Origin: Endozoicomonas sp965261315
GTDB lineage: Bacteria; Pseudomonadota; Gammaproteobacteria; Pseudomonadales; Endozoicomonadaceae
Direction of reading: 5' to 3'
Assembly (NCBI GenBank): GCA_965261315.1
Contig: CBDHDM010000034.1
Location: 163,760 to 227,759, forward strand
DNA: 64,000 nt
This document shows positions 42,970 to 51,817 of the stretch, piece by piece. The position numbers were made by a program, and so were the translations under genes. The stretch's first letter is position 1, and every line of letters begins with the position of its first letter. The notes below the pieces were generated by a model that saw nothing but the letters and a program-made list of their open reading frames with translations, had not been told where the DNA came from and made no database searches.

Positions 42970-45393
42970 ATGGCAGAGTCGGTTAGCAGGAAAAACAGTC
43001 AATCGGAAAGTGGCCCTTCAGAAGAGTCGGTTTCCATTCGGCGACGCAAGCGCTTAACTCAAGGAGAAACGGTGACAGAGACCCTTTCATCACGAGTGCG
43101 TGAAGGAATTATGTTTGGCTGGCTGGTACTGGCGGCTTTCCTGTCTCTGGCACTGATCAGTTATGACAAGGTCGATCCAGGCTGGTCCTACGTTGGTTCG
43201 GCAAAAAATATTGTCAATAGTGCTGGCAGAATTGGCGCCTGGTCTGCGGACTTACTGTTAACCCTTTTCGGATTTCTGGCCTGGATGGTGCCTGTTATCC
43301 TGGTTTTAAAGGCGATCAAAGTCTTCCGCTACCGCCATGAACTGAGCGAGTGGAATTCCTGGTTGTTTCTGGTTCGCAGCATGGGCTTTATTCTTGCTAT
43401 TGCTTCAGGCGCTGCTCTGGCGTCACTGCATTATCATGCGCTCAGTGAACTGTTTCCTTCATCCAGTGGCGGTATCATTGGGGAACTGCTGATTCAACAG
43501 TTCCTGCCAGCCTTTAATGTGACAGGCAGTACGTTATTGTTGATGGCTTTGTTCCTGCTTGGCATGACGCTTTATACCGACCTTTCCTGGTTCCGTTTGA
43601 TGGACAGTGTTGGCTATTGGAGTCTGCGTTTTGCGGCCTTCTGCAAAGAGCGGGCTGTTATTCTCTATCTGTCCCTGAAAGAGAAAATCGAAGCCAGGGC
43701 GGATAGGGAGCCAAAGAAGAGCATCATCCCTGTCCGAAAACAGGAACCTGCATTAAAGCTGCAAGAAGAAGATACTGCACCTGTTTCGCCAAAAATGGTA
43801 GAAAAGAGCGTCGAGAAGCCAGAAGCGCCGGTTATCGTTCCGCCCCCACCGAAAGAAAAGACATTGCCCCTGTTGGAAAATACGCCTCTTGGGAGCCTGC
43901 CAACCGTTTCCCTGCTTGATGAAGCACGTCATTCCGGCAAGGCCATGAGCCCCGAGTCCCTGGATGAAATGTCCCGATTGCTGGAACTGAAGCTGAAAGA
44001 CTTCAATGTCGATGTGGAAGTAGTCGCTGTCCATCCGGGCCCTGTGATTACCCGGTTTGAAATTCAACCGGCCCCCGGCACCAAAGCCAGTAAAATTACC
44101 AGTCTTGCCAGTGATCTCGCTCGTTCACTGGCGGTGGTCAGTGTTCGGGTGGTGGAAGTGATTCCCGGCAAGTCGGTCATGGGTATCGAGATACCTAATG
44201 ATGACCGTGAAACCGTATTTTTCAGTGAGATCATCGCTTCTAAAACATTTGATAATGCTGAGTCATCGATCAGCCTTGCGCTGGGGCATGATATTTCCGG
44301 ACAGGCTGTGATTGTTGATTTGGCAAGAATGCCTCACCTATTGGTAGCGGGTACGACCGGCTCGGGTAAGTCAGTGGGCATCAATGCCATGATTTTGTCC
44401 ATGCTGTTTAAATCCAGCCCGGAAGACGTACGGTTGATTATGATCGACCCGAAAATGCTGGAACTTTCGATATACGATGGCATACCGCATCTACTGGCAC
44501 CAGTGGTAACCGATATGAAAGAAGCGGCCAATGCTTTGCGTTGGTGTGTTGCCGAGATGGAGCGACGGTATAAACTGATGGCTCATATGGGGGTTCGTAA
44601 TATCGCTGGCTATAACCGTAAGGTTAAGGAAGGTATAGAAAGGGGTGAGCCACTGAGAGACCCATTCTATCAGCCAGTCTCAGCTGAACCTTTTATTTCA
44701 GAAGACAGTGCTCCAGAGTTAAATACGCTGCCCTTCGTCGTAGTGGTGGTCGATGAGTTTGCCGACATGATGATGATTGTCGGTAAAAAGGTTGAGGAAC
44801 TGATCGCCCGAATCGCCCAGAAGGCGCGCGCAGCAGGCATTCACCTGATTCTGGCGACTCAGCGTCCCTCTGTCGATGTTATTACTGGCCTGATCAAGGC
44901 CAACGTTCCCACAAGAATCAGTTTTCAGGTGTCCAGTAAGATCGACTCAAGAACCATTATCGATCAGGGAGGAGCAGAACAGCTTCTGGGGCATGGTGAT
45001 ATGCTCTATCTTCCGCCAGGTACCAGTGTGCCTGTCCGGATTCATGGTGCCTTTGTTGCCGATGATGAGGTGCACCGGGTTGTGGCCGACTGGCAGCAAC
45101 GGGGAACCCCTGACTTCGTTGAAGAGATTCTCAATGGTATCAGTGAAGGCTCAGAAGGCAGCGCTTTCTCAGGTGGGCTGGATAACAGTGAGCAGGACCC
45201 TCTTTATGATGAGGCGGTTGCTTTTGTTACAGAGTCTCGAAGAGCTTCTATCTCTTCGGTTCAGAGACAATTGAAAGTTGGCTATAACCGGGCTGCCAGA
45301 ATGATTGAGGCGATGGAGACGGCAGGTGTTGTCAGTCCCGCATTCAATAATGGTAACCGTGAAGTTATTGCTCCACCACCGCCCAAACACTAA
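42970..45393 (+). CDS. ftsK: DNA translocase FtsK
   Basis: Division-septum DNA pump that clears and aligns chromosome termini for dimer resolution by XerCD. The 807 aa have a basic N-terminus, four or five membrane helices (about 48-220), a Pro-rich linker (about 230-320), the RecA-like motor with Walker A GTTGSGKSVGINAMI (about 461) and Walker B VVVVDEFADMMM, and the C-terminal gamma winged helix (about 735-800, SSVQRQLKVGYNRAARMIEA) that reads polarity sequences. The linker is much shorter than in E. coli FtsK (1329 aa), as in many gammaproteobacteria. The order ftsK-lolA-rarA is conserved. Confidence 0.97.
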   Translation: MAESVSRKNSQSESGPSEESVSIRRRKRLTQGETVTETLSSRVREGIMFGWLVLAAFLSLALISYDKVDPGWSYVGSAKNIVNSAGRIGAWSADLLLTLFGFLAWMVPVILVLKAIKVFRYRHELSEWNSWLFLVRSMGFILAIASGAALASLHYHALSELFPSSSGGIIGELLIQQFLPAFNVTGSTLLLMALFLLGMTLYTDLSWFRLMDSVGYWSLRFAAFCKERAVILYLSLKEKIEARADREPKKSIIPVRKQEPALKLQEEDTAPVSPKMVEKSVEKPEAPVIVPPPPKEKTLPLLENTPLGSLPTVSLLDEARHSGKAMSPESLDEMSRLLELKLKDFNVDVEVVAVHPGPVITRFEIQPAPGTKASKITSLASDLARSLAVVSVRVVEVIPGKSVMGIEIPNDDRETVFFSEIIASKTFDNAESSISLALGHDISGQAVIVDLARMPHLLVAGTTGSGKSVGINAMILSMLFKSSPEDVRLIMIDPKMLELSIYDGIPHLLAPVVTDMKEAANALRWCVAEMERRYKLMAHMGVRNIAGYNRKVKEGIERGEPLRDPFYQPVSAEPFISEDSAPELNTLPFVVVVVDEFADMMMIVGKKVEELIARIAQKARAAGIHLILATQRPSVDVITGLIKANVPTRISFQVSSKIDSRTIIDQGGAEQLLGHGDMLYLPPGTSVPVRIHGAFVADDEVHRVVADWQQRGTPDFVEEILNGISEGSEGSAFSGGLDNSEQDPLYDEAVAFVTESRRASISSVQRQLKVGYNRAARMIEAMETAGVVSPAFNNGNREVIAPPPPKH

Positions 45394-45420
45394 CATTTAC
45401 CCTTGGATAAGTTCATTTTC

Positions 45421-46140
45421 ATGATAAAGAAGATGCGGTTACTTGCTGTTTTACCATTGGTTTTTTCTGTCAGTCTGCCGGTCTGGTCTGTAGAGCAGAA
45501 GTCAGTGCAGGCATCCACTCTCGCAAAGTCTGAGACTAGTACGCCTGCCAATGTTAAGCACGATACAAAAGCGGCGGATGAACTGGCAAAAACACTGCAG
45601 TCAATGATTACTGTCAGCGCCAGTTTCTCGCAAAGTACCATCGATAAGAGTGGTCGTCCCAAGGTGGAGAAGGGAAGTATGCAGCTTAAACGGCCAAATC
45701 AGTTCCGCTGGAATATTACGTCACCGTTCAATCAGGAAATTATTGCCAAAGGTGGAAAGCTCTGGATGCTGGACCCTGATTTCAAACAGGTGGTGATTAA
45801 AAAACAGGATGACCAGTCTGGTCCTACTGCGGTGCAGTTGCTCAGTGGTGATGCCAGTGTGTTTCTGAAAGAGTACGGTGTGACCCGCATGAATTATGGT
45901 CCTGAGGTGGTTTACACCCTTAGGCCCAGAAAAGTATCAGACCTGTTTGAAAAGCTTGAACTTCATTTCTCCAGAGATCAGATTTCTGCTATCAGTATTG
46001 TTGATTCTCTCGGTGGTAAACGGCGCATTGATTTTACCCGGGTTGAGTTAAATCAGCCGGTAGCCACTCATCTATTTGAGCCTGATGTCAAAAAATTAGA
46101 GAAGGCGGGTTTTGATGTGATCGATGAGAGTGGGGTATGA
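45421..46140 (+). CDS. lolA: Outer-membrane lipoprotein carrier protein LolA
   Basis: Periplasmic chaperone that carries lipoproteins from LolCDE to LolB. A signal peptide spans residues 1-25 (MRLLAVLPLVFSVSLPVWS after a short basic start). The mature protein has the LolA features TVSASFSQSTIDKSGRPKVE, KRPNQFRWNITSPFNQEIIA and LWMLDPDFKQVVIKKQD. Start choice is open between ATG 45421, ATG 45433 and TTG 45403. A 25-residue Thr/Lys/Ala-rich linker after the signal is longer than in E. coli. It overlaps the rarA start by four bases, so the two are coupled. Confidence 0.95.
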   Translation: MIKKMRLLAVLPLVFSVSLPVWSVEQKSVQASTLAKSETSTPANVKHDTKAADELAKTLQSMITVSASFSQSTIDKSGRPKVEKGSMQLKRPNQFRWNITSPFNQEIIAKGGKLWMLDPDFKQVVIKKQDDQSGPTAVQLLSGDASVFLKEYGVTRMNYGPEVVYTLRPRKVSDLFEKLELHFSRDQISAISIVDSLGGKRRIDFTRVELNQPVATHLFEPDVKKLEKAGFDVIDESGV

Positions 46141-47462
46141 CCTCCCTTTTTGATATTCCTGCTTCCAACCGCTACGAGCCTCTGGCGGCAAGAATGCGTC
46201 CCAGAACCCTCGATGAATACCTGGGGCAGGAGCATATACTGGCCAGAGGCAAGCCGCTTAGAGAAGCATTGGAGCAGGGTATGCTCCATTCCATGATTTT
46301 CTGGGGGCCTCCCGGTGTTGGCAAAACAACCCTTGCCAGGCTGATTGCCACCAAAACGGATGCTCATTTTGAAACCCTCTCAGCAGTACTGTCAGGCGTT
46401 AAAGACATACGGGAAGCGGTTGCAAGAGCAAAGGATGAGCAGCGTTTTCAGCAGAGAAAAACGGTCCTGTTTGTTGACGAGGTTCACCGCTTTAATAAAT
46501 CCCAGCAGGATGCTTTCCTGCCGCATATTGAAGATGGCACGGTTATTTTTATTGGTGCCACCACTGAAAACCCATCTTTCGAACTGAATAATGCCTTGCT
46601 CTCCAGGGCTAGAGTTTATGTTCTGAAAACGCTTGGCAATGATGCCATTGGTCAGGTCATTGATCAGGCGGTATCCAATGAGGTGAGGGGGCTGGGTGGA
46701 AAGGGGATCAAACTTGAAGCCGGGGCCAGGGAAATCCTGGTCCGTTATTCCGATGGCGATGGCCGAAAAGCACTGAACACTCTGGAGGTTGCTTCGGACC
46801 TCGCCGAAGATGGTGTGATTTCTGCTGATACGGTTCAGGCTATTCTTGCTGATACCGGTCGGCGTTTTGATAAAGGCGGTGATGCATTTTACGATACCAT
46901 TTCTGCTTTTCATAAGTCGGTGCGTGGTTCCAACCCTGATGCCGCTCTCTATTGGGCTGCACGCATTGTTGATGGAGGGGGAGATCCGCTTTATGTCATA
47001 CGACGGTTGGTGGCCATTGCCAGTGAGGATATTGGTAATGCGGACCCAAGGGCGCTTGAGATTGCCATGAATGCCTGGCAGGCGTTTGAGCGGTTGGGAG
47101 CCCCTGAAGGTCTTCTTGCTCTGGCCCATGCAACGGTTTATTGTGCCTGTGCCCCGAAAAGTAATGCCGTATATAAAGCATGGAAAGCGGCGTTGGCGGA
47201 TGTGAAAAGTAACCCATCCTATGAAGTCCCTAACCATCTTCGAAATGCCCCAACCAAGTTGATGGGGAGTCTAGGGTATGGCGATGGTTATCGCTATGCT
47301 CATGATGAACCCAATGCTTATGCGGCAGGTGAATGCTATTTTCCTGAAGATATGGGCGTTCGAAATTATTATCAGCCTAATGACCGTGGACTGGAAATAA
47401 AAATAAAAGAGAAACTGGCCTGGTTAAACAAGCTTGATACAGAGAGCACACAGAAGAGATAG
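46137..47462 (+). CDS. rarA: Replication-associated recombination protein RarA (MgsA)
   Basis: AAA+ ATPase acting at stalled replication forks with SSB. The 441 aa include MRPRTLDEYLGQEHIL, Walker A WGPPGVGKTTLARL (about 60), Walker B LFVDEVHRFNKSQQDAFLPH and sensor 1 IGATTENPSFELN; the C-terminal tetramerisation part contains YRYAHDEPNAYAAGECYFPE. Length is close to E. coli RarA (447). It is last in the ftsK-lolA-rarA group, overlapping lolA by ATGA. Confidence 0.97.
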   Translation: MTSLFDIPASNRYEPLAARMRPRTLDEYLGQEHILARGKPLREALEQGMLHSMIFWGPPGVGKTTLARLIATKTDAHFETLSAVLSGVKDIREAVARAKDEQRFQQRKTVLFVDEVHRFNKSQQDAFLPHIEDGTVIFIGATTENPSFELNNALLSRARVYVLKTLGNDAIGQVIDQAVSNEVRGLGGKGIKLEAGAREILVRYSDGDGRKALNTLEVASDLAEDGVISADTVQAILADTGRRFDKGGDAFYDTISAFHKSVRGSNPDAALYWAARIVDGGGDPLYVIRRLVAIASEDIGNADPRALEIAMNAWQAFERLGAPEGLLALAHATVYCACAPKSNAVYKAWKAALADVKSNPSYEVPNHLRNAPTKLMGSLGYGDGYRYAHDEPNAYAAGECYFPEDMGVRNYYQPNDRGLEIKIKEKLAWLNKLDTESTQKR

Positions 47463-47556
47463 ATTGTAGTGATATTATCCAATCATATGTTATTCGATCA
47501 TATCAACCAAACACCCTCTGAACTTAATCTTGGTTAATCAGCATGGTAGGAATTCT

Positions 47557-48324
47557 CTATTTACAGAGTTCCCCCTGATCAAACATGACCATTTCGCCTG
47601 GACTCATAGCTTGCCAGGTTTCATCGATGGTTAATGGATCAGTTGCAACGACCGTAACCACGTCGTTTTCTGTGGTTTCCTTGGCAAAATCGACAGTGAT
47701 GTCGGCATCTTTGAGACTGGCCTGATCAAAAGGGGCTCTTCGGGTAATCCAGTTCAACCGTGTGCTGCAGTAGCAAAACAAATAGCGGGAGTCGGTCAAC
47801 AACATATTAAATACACCAAGCTCCCGGAGTTGATCGCAGAGTTTCTGAATAAACTTCTGGATCGTGCTTGTCCGCTTTGGTGGTCTGGGGAAGCGCTCCC
47901 TGATCTGATCCATGATCCAGCAAAAAGCATGCTCACTGTCTGTAGTACCCACCGGAAAGTAATGTTTCAAGGGGAATTTCTTGATGCCTTTTAACTGACC
48001 ATTGTGTGCAAAGGTCCAGTACTTTCCCCAAAGCTCCCGCGTGAATGGATGGGTGTTTTCCAGGGCGATTCTACCGGCATTGGCCTGTCGAATATGGCTG
48101 ACGACAATGTTACTTTTGATGGGGTATCGACAAACCAGGTTGGCGATTTCAGAATCGCAGCTGGGGCTGGGGTCGCGAAATTCCCTCAACCCTTTACCTT
48201 CATAGAAGGCAATTCCCCAGCCATCGCTATGGGGCCCTGTCTTACCCCCACGCTGCATCAGACCACTAAAGCTGAAAACAATGTCTGTGGGGGTGTTGGC
48301 ACTCATTCCGAGAAGTTCACACAT
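47557..48324 (-). CDS. yafJ: Class II glutamine amidotransferase, YafJ-like
   Basis: 255 aa beginning MCELLGMSANTPTDIVFSFS, where Cys2 becomes the N-terminal nucleophile after Met removal; this fixes the start at 48324 although the frame is open back to 48381. Other family marks are HSDGWGIAFYEGKGLREFRD, SNIVVSHIRQAN and the HNGQLKGI oxyanion motif. No synthase domain is attached, so the acceptor of the released ammonia is unknown, as for E. coli YafJ. No good ribosome site is visible. Convergent with rarA. Confidence 0.9.
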   Translation of the reverse strand: MCELLGMSANTPTDIVFSFSGLMQRGGKTGPHSDGWGIAFYEGKGLREFRDPSPSCDSEIANLVCRYPIKSNIVVSHIRQANAGRIALENTHPFTRELWGKYWTFAHNGQLKGIKKFPLKHYFPVGTTDSEHAFCWIMDQIRERFPRPPKRTSTIQKFIQKLCDQLRELGVFNMLLTDSRYLFCYCSTRLNWITRRAPFDQASLKDADITVDFAKETTENDVVTVVATDPLTIDETWQAMSPGEMVMFDQGELCK

Positions 48325-48433
48325 GAGCTTAAAAGTCGTCGTTAGGTTGCATGTTTTTAGGTGAAAAATACATGGCTCCACTCTTTTTATATAGAAAGGT
48401 GGAGTAAAGTACTTTCCTTATTGCTACGGTTTT

Positions 48434-48838
48434 TTAACAGGTGGGCTCTTTTCTTTGACGTTGAGAGCTATCGTTTCTTTTGCCTTTCTGTGACTTTTTT
48501 TTGCCGTCACTGACTTTGGCTCTGGCTTTGCTAACGGGCAGTAATAGTCCCACAATAGCAGCAACACCGGCTGTTATAGCAACGGCCTGACCACTGCGCC
48601 ACATGGCATCAACGCCCAGGCTTAGGCCATCATATAAGCTGACCAGAAACGCAGGGCCAAGGAAACCCTGTTCGGGGTAGATGGTTCCAGGCAGGAAAAA
48701 AAGAACAGCAAAAGTCATCATTACCGGGCGTTTAAGTCTCGGATGCCACTTGCGGATGATAAACCACAGGCTTAGCAGACAGCCGATTGCTCCTGCCAGG
48801 TAAACAGCCCAGCCCAATAGATATTGCGTTTCCGTCAT
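48434..48838 (-). CDS. Small inner membrane protein of unknown function
   Basis: 134 aa from the ATG at 48838, which has GGAG six bases upstream; an earlier in-frame start at 48856 lacks one. Three hydrophobic segments (about residues 5-27, 38-58 and 80-102) are followed by a strongly basic cytoplasmic tail (KARAKVSDGKKKSQKGKRND). The segment FFLPGTIYPEQGFLGPAFLV between helices looks conserved-like, as in small proteobacterial membrane proteins annotated as hypothetical. Function unknown. Confidence 0.65.
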   Translation of the reverse strand: MTETQYLLGWAVYLAGAIGCLLSLWFIIRKWHPRLKRPVMMTFAVLFFLPGTIYPEQGFLGPAFLVSLYDGLSLGVDAMWRSGQAVAITAGVAAIVGLLLPVSKARAKVSDGKKKSQKGKRNDSSQRQRKEPTC

Positions 48839-49217
48839 CGATTCTCCAACAACCACCCTATAATGAATGGCAGAAATATAATGTCGCTTTCCCCTTCATT
48901 GGCGAGGCTTTATTGCTCTCCATGTAAGAAGGCGGAAATGGTATTGCAGGCTAGAATAATGCACTGGGCTATATTAAATAACCATCAGATGTGCATTTTG
49001 CATCAATTGGGCATCAGATGAAAACAGCCTTTAATTATAAAAATGCTGTTAATACCCGTAATGTCCTATCTGGAGAAGCCCTGCTAGTTAATCGGTCAGA
49101 GTAACGAGCAATAAAAACAGCTCCGGCAGGCAAACTGCACCATTCTTTCGGTAAATTCATTGATGTGCCGGAAGGTCCGGGAAGAGTTTGATACAAATAT
49201 GGAAAAGGCAGATTCCA
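48839..49217. other. Gap before the DUF599 pseudogene
   Basis: 379 bases with no supported gene. It should include the promoter of the membrane protein that reads to the left. Nothing else stands out. Confidence 0.5.
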
Positions 49218-49660
49218 ATGTTTTTAAGTGCGGGCAGTTTTCAGGACTGGCTGGCTTTGGCAACACTGTTGTCCAGCTGGATTGGTTACACGTGTTATGC
49301 CAGTTATAAAGCGGGTAATGCCGTCTGCCTTTCCAGTGTACTGGCTCGATACCGGCAGGACTGGATGGTTCGGAGTATAGCCAGAGAAAACCGAACATCC
49401 GACGCCGTTTACTGAGCAGCCTTAGAGCAAGCGTCAGCTTTTTCGCCTCCACATCGATTCTTGTTCTGGCGGGTTTGATTACCGGAATTGCTGCATCTGA
49501 AGAGGCTGTTGGGGTTCTTTCAGCCGTTGATTATTGATCCAAAACTTCTGATGGCTTCAGCGGTGCTGGTGGTGGTGGTGATTCTGTATAGCCGGGAGTT
49601 CCACTCCAAGGTCCTCAAAGTTCTGGCTGGTTACAACCTTCCTGACGATTTTTCCTGATT
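49218..49660 (+). pseudogene. DUF599 membrane protein with two frameshifts
   Basis: From ATG 49218 the frame reads FLSAGSFQDWLALATLLSSW, then SSVLARYRQDWMVRSIAREN, matching the first part of DUF599 proteins. It then stops at DAVY just where one missing T would allow LLSSLRASVSFFASTSILVL. That second frame ends after GVLSAVDY, and a third frame continues PKLLMASAVLVVVVILYSRE and FHSKVLKVLAGYN. DUF599 proteins are membrane proteins of about 230 aa of unknown function. Two separate frameshifts and a C-terminal loss mark a dead gene. Confidence 0.75.
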
Positions 49661-49774
49661 TTTGCCTCAATTTTATGCTTGGTTTCTCACTGTGAAAGTA
49701 CAGCTATTTCGGGCTCTGTAGCGACTTTCATGGTCTGGGGTGAGCCGCACTTTCCGCTTATGACTGTTTGGAGG

Positions 49775-49800
49775 CTTGAAATTCTATTCTCTGCCCATAT
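49775..49800 (+). promoter_or_regulatory. Sigma-32 (heat-shock) promoter of htpG
   Basis: CTTGAAA (49775-49781), 12-base spacer, CCCATAT (49794-49800) matches the RpoH consensus CTTGAAA-N(11-15)-CCCCATNT closely. It is 52 bases before the htpG start, giving a leader of about 45 nt. htpG is a classical RpoH gene. Confidence 0.75.
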
Positions 49801-49852
49801 CTCCATATCATCAAAATACTCAATGTGATGATTAACCGGGATTGAGGTTCAA

Positions 49853-51766
49853 ATGACGGTCGAAGCGAAAAAAGAGACGCTGGGTTTTCAAACTGAGGTG
49901 AAGCAGCTTTTACACCTCATGATTCACTCTTTGTATTCCAATCGTGAGATTTTTTTGCGGGAATTGATTTCCAACGCATCCGATGCAGCGGACAAACTGC
50001 GTTATGAGGCTCTCCATAATAGTGCGCTACTGGACAGTGATCCAAATCTTGAGATTCGGGTGGATTTCGATAAAGACGCCAAGACCGTCACTATCGCTGA
50101 TAACGGCATTGGTATGAACCGTGAAGATGTGATCGCACACCTCGGTACTATTGCCAAATCAGGGACTGCGGACTTCCTGAGTACGCTGACAGGCGATCAG
50201 AAGAAAGACTCCCAGTTGATTGGTCAGTTTGGTGTTGGTTTTTACTCGGCTTTTATTGTTGCTGACAAGGTTTCTGTAGAGACCCGTAAGGCCGGTTCAG
50301 AACAAGGCGTTTGCTGGGTGTCTGATGGCTCTGGTGAATTCACTGTTGAGCCTGTTGAGAAGGAAAAACGCGGTACCACCATTATTCTGCACCTAAAGCC
50401 GGAAGCTGAAGAGTTTGCCGATGGCTGGCGTCTGCGTAATATTATTCGCAAATATTCTGATCACATTTCCATGCCTATCCTGATGCGCAAGGAAGAGATG
50501 CCTGCAGGCGATGATGAGGAACAAGACGTTAAGGATACAACGCCTGAGTGGGAAACCGTGAATACGGCTAAGGCTTTGTGGACTCGTTCCCGAAGTGAGA
50601 TCACCGATGAAGAGTACAGGGAGTTTTACAAGCACATCAGTCACGATCATACCGATCCCCTGAAGTGGAGCCATAACCGGGTAGAAGGCAAGCTGGAATA
50701 CAACAGTCTGCTCTATATTCCGGCAAAAGCCCCCTTTGACCTCTATAACCGTGATATGCAGAAAGGGTTGAAGCTCTATGTTCAGCGGGTGTTTATCATG
50801 GATCAGGCTGATGAGTTCCTGCCCATGTATCTGCGCTTTATCAAGGGTGTGGTGGACTCTAACGATCTTTCCCTGAACGTTTCCCGGGAAATCCTGCAGA
50901 AAGATCCGGCAGTCGACAGCATGAAGACGGCGCTGACCAAACGTGTGCTGGATATGCTGGAAAAACTGGCCAAGAAAGAGTCTGAAGCGTACGCCAGCTT
51001 CTGGACAGAGTTTGGTCAGGTACTCAAGGAAGGCCCTGCAGAGGATTATGCCAACCGCGAGCGTATTGCTAAACTGCTTCGTTTCTCATCCACTGAGAGT
51101 AAGGGGTCCGAGCAGGATCAGTCGCTGGAAGGTTATGTTTCCCGTATGAAGGAAGGTCAGGACAAGATCTACTACATTACGGCAGAAACACCCAAGGCGG
51201 CCGCCAACAGCCCGCATCTGGAAGTATTCCGTAAGAAAGGGCTGGAAGTTCTGCTGCTGTCAGACCGTGTTGATGAGTGGTTGATGTCACACCTCTTTGA
51301 GTTTGATGGTAAGTCATTTGAAGACATTGGTCGTGGCGATCTCGACCTTGGCAAGCTGGATTCTGAAGATGAGAAGAAAGCCCGGGAAGAGGCAGCGAAA
51401 GAAAATGAAGATCTGGTTAAGCGGATCAAAGATGTTCTGGCTGCTGATGTTGAGGAGGTGCGGGTTACTCATCGCCTGACCGATTCTCCTGCCTGTCTGG
51501 TGGTAGGGCAGAATGATATGGGCATGCAGATGCGCCGTATTATGGAGGCCGCAGGTCAGAGTATGCCGGAATCGAAGCCTGTCTTTGAGATTAACCCTGA
51601 GCACCCACTGATTGGTCGACTGGATCAAGAGGCTGATGAGGATCGCTTTGCCGATCTGACCCGAGTGGTGTTTGATCAGGCCAGCCTGGCTGCGGGTGGT
51701 CAGCTGGATGATCCAGCTACGTATGTTCAGCGATTGAACAAGCTGCTGTTGGAAATGTCTGCTTAA
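49853..51766 (+). CDS. htpG: Chaperone HtpG (Hsp90)
   Basis: Cytosolic Hsp90 homologue, 637 aa. The GHKL ATPase domain shows LRELISNASDAADKLRYEAL, DNGIGMNREDV and GQFGVGFYSAFIVAD; the middle domain has the catalytic-loop Arg region DLSLNVSREILQ; the C-terminal dimer domain follows. There is no charged linker, as in other bacterial HtpG. The ATG at 49853 follows a GATTGAGG ribosome site. Regulation by the sigma-32-like promoter upstream is likely, and a strong terminator follows. Confidence 0.98.
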   Translation: MTVEAKKETLGFQTEVKQLLHLMIHSLYSNREIFLRELISNASDAADKLRYEALHNSALLDSDPNLEIRVDFDKDAKTVTIADNGIGMNREDVIAHLGTIAKSGTADFLSTLTGDQKKDSQLIGQFGVGFYSAFIVADKVSVETRKAGSEQGVCWVSDGSGEFTVEPVEKEKRGTTIILHLKPEAEEFADGWRLRNIIRKYSDHISMPILMRKEEMPAGDDEEQDVKDTTPEWETVNTAKALWTRSRSEITDEEYREFYKHISHDHTDPLKWSHNRVEGKLEYNSLLYIPAKAPFDLYNRDMQKGLKLYVQRVFIMDQADEFLPMYLRFIKGVVDSNDLSLNVSREILQKDPAVDSMKTALTKRVLDMLEKLAKKESEAYASFWTEFGQVLKEGPAEDYANRERIAKLLRFSSTESKGSEQDQSLEGYVSRMKEGQDKIYYITAETPKAAANSPHLEVFRKKGLEVLLLSDRVDEWLMSHLFEFDGKSFEDIGRGDLDLGKLDSEDEKKAREEAAKENEDLVKRIKDVLAADVEEVRVTHRLTDSPACLVVGQNDMGMQMRRIMEAAGQSMPESKPVFEINPEHPLIGRLDQEADEDRFADLTRVVFDQASLAAGGQLDDPATYVQRLNKLLLEMSA

Positions 51767-51774
51767 CACTTGTT

Positions 51775-51802
51775 AAAAGAGCCCTTAATGAAGGGCTCTT
51801 TT
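51775..51802. terminator. Bidirectional terminator shared by htpG and the facing gene
   Basis: A perfect 12-bp stem (AAAAGAGCCCTT / AAGGGCTCTTTT) with AATG loop, between the convergent htpG and Nudix-like genes. T-rich on both strands. Confidence 0.92.
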
Positions 51803-51817
51803 ACTTCATGCTGAACA

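Noticed and set aside
46392..47237. 281-aa minus-strand frame inside rarA
   Set aside because: Complement of a highly conserved AAA+ gene, with no similarity and no start signals.
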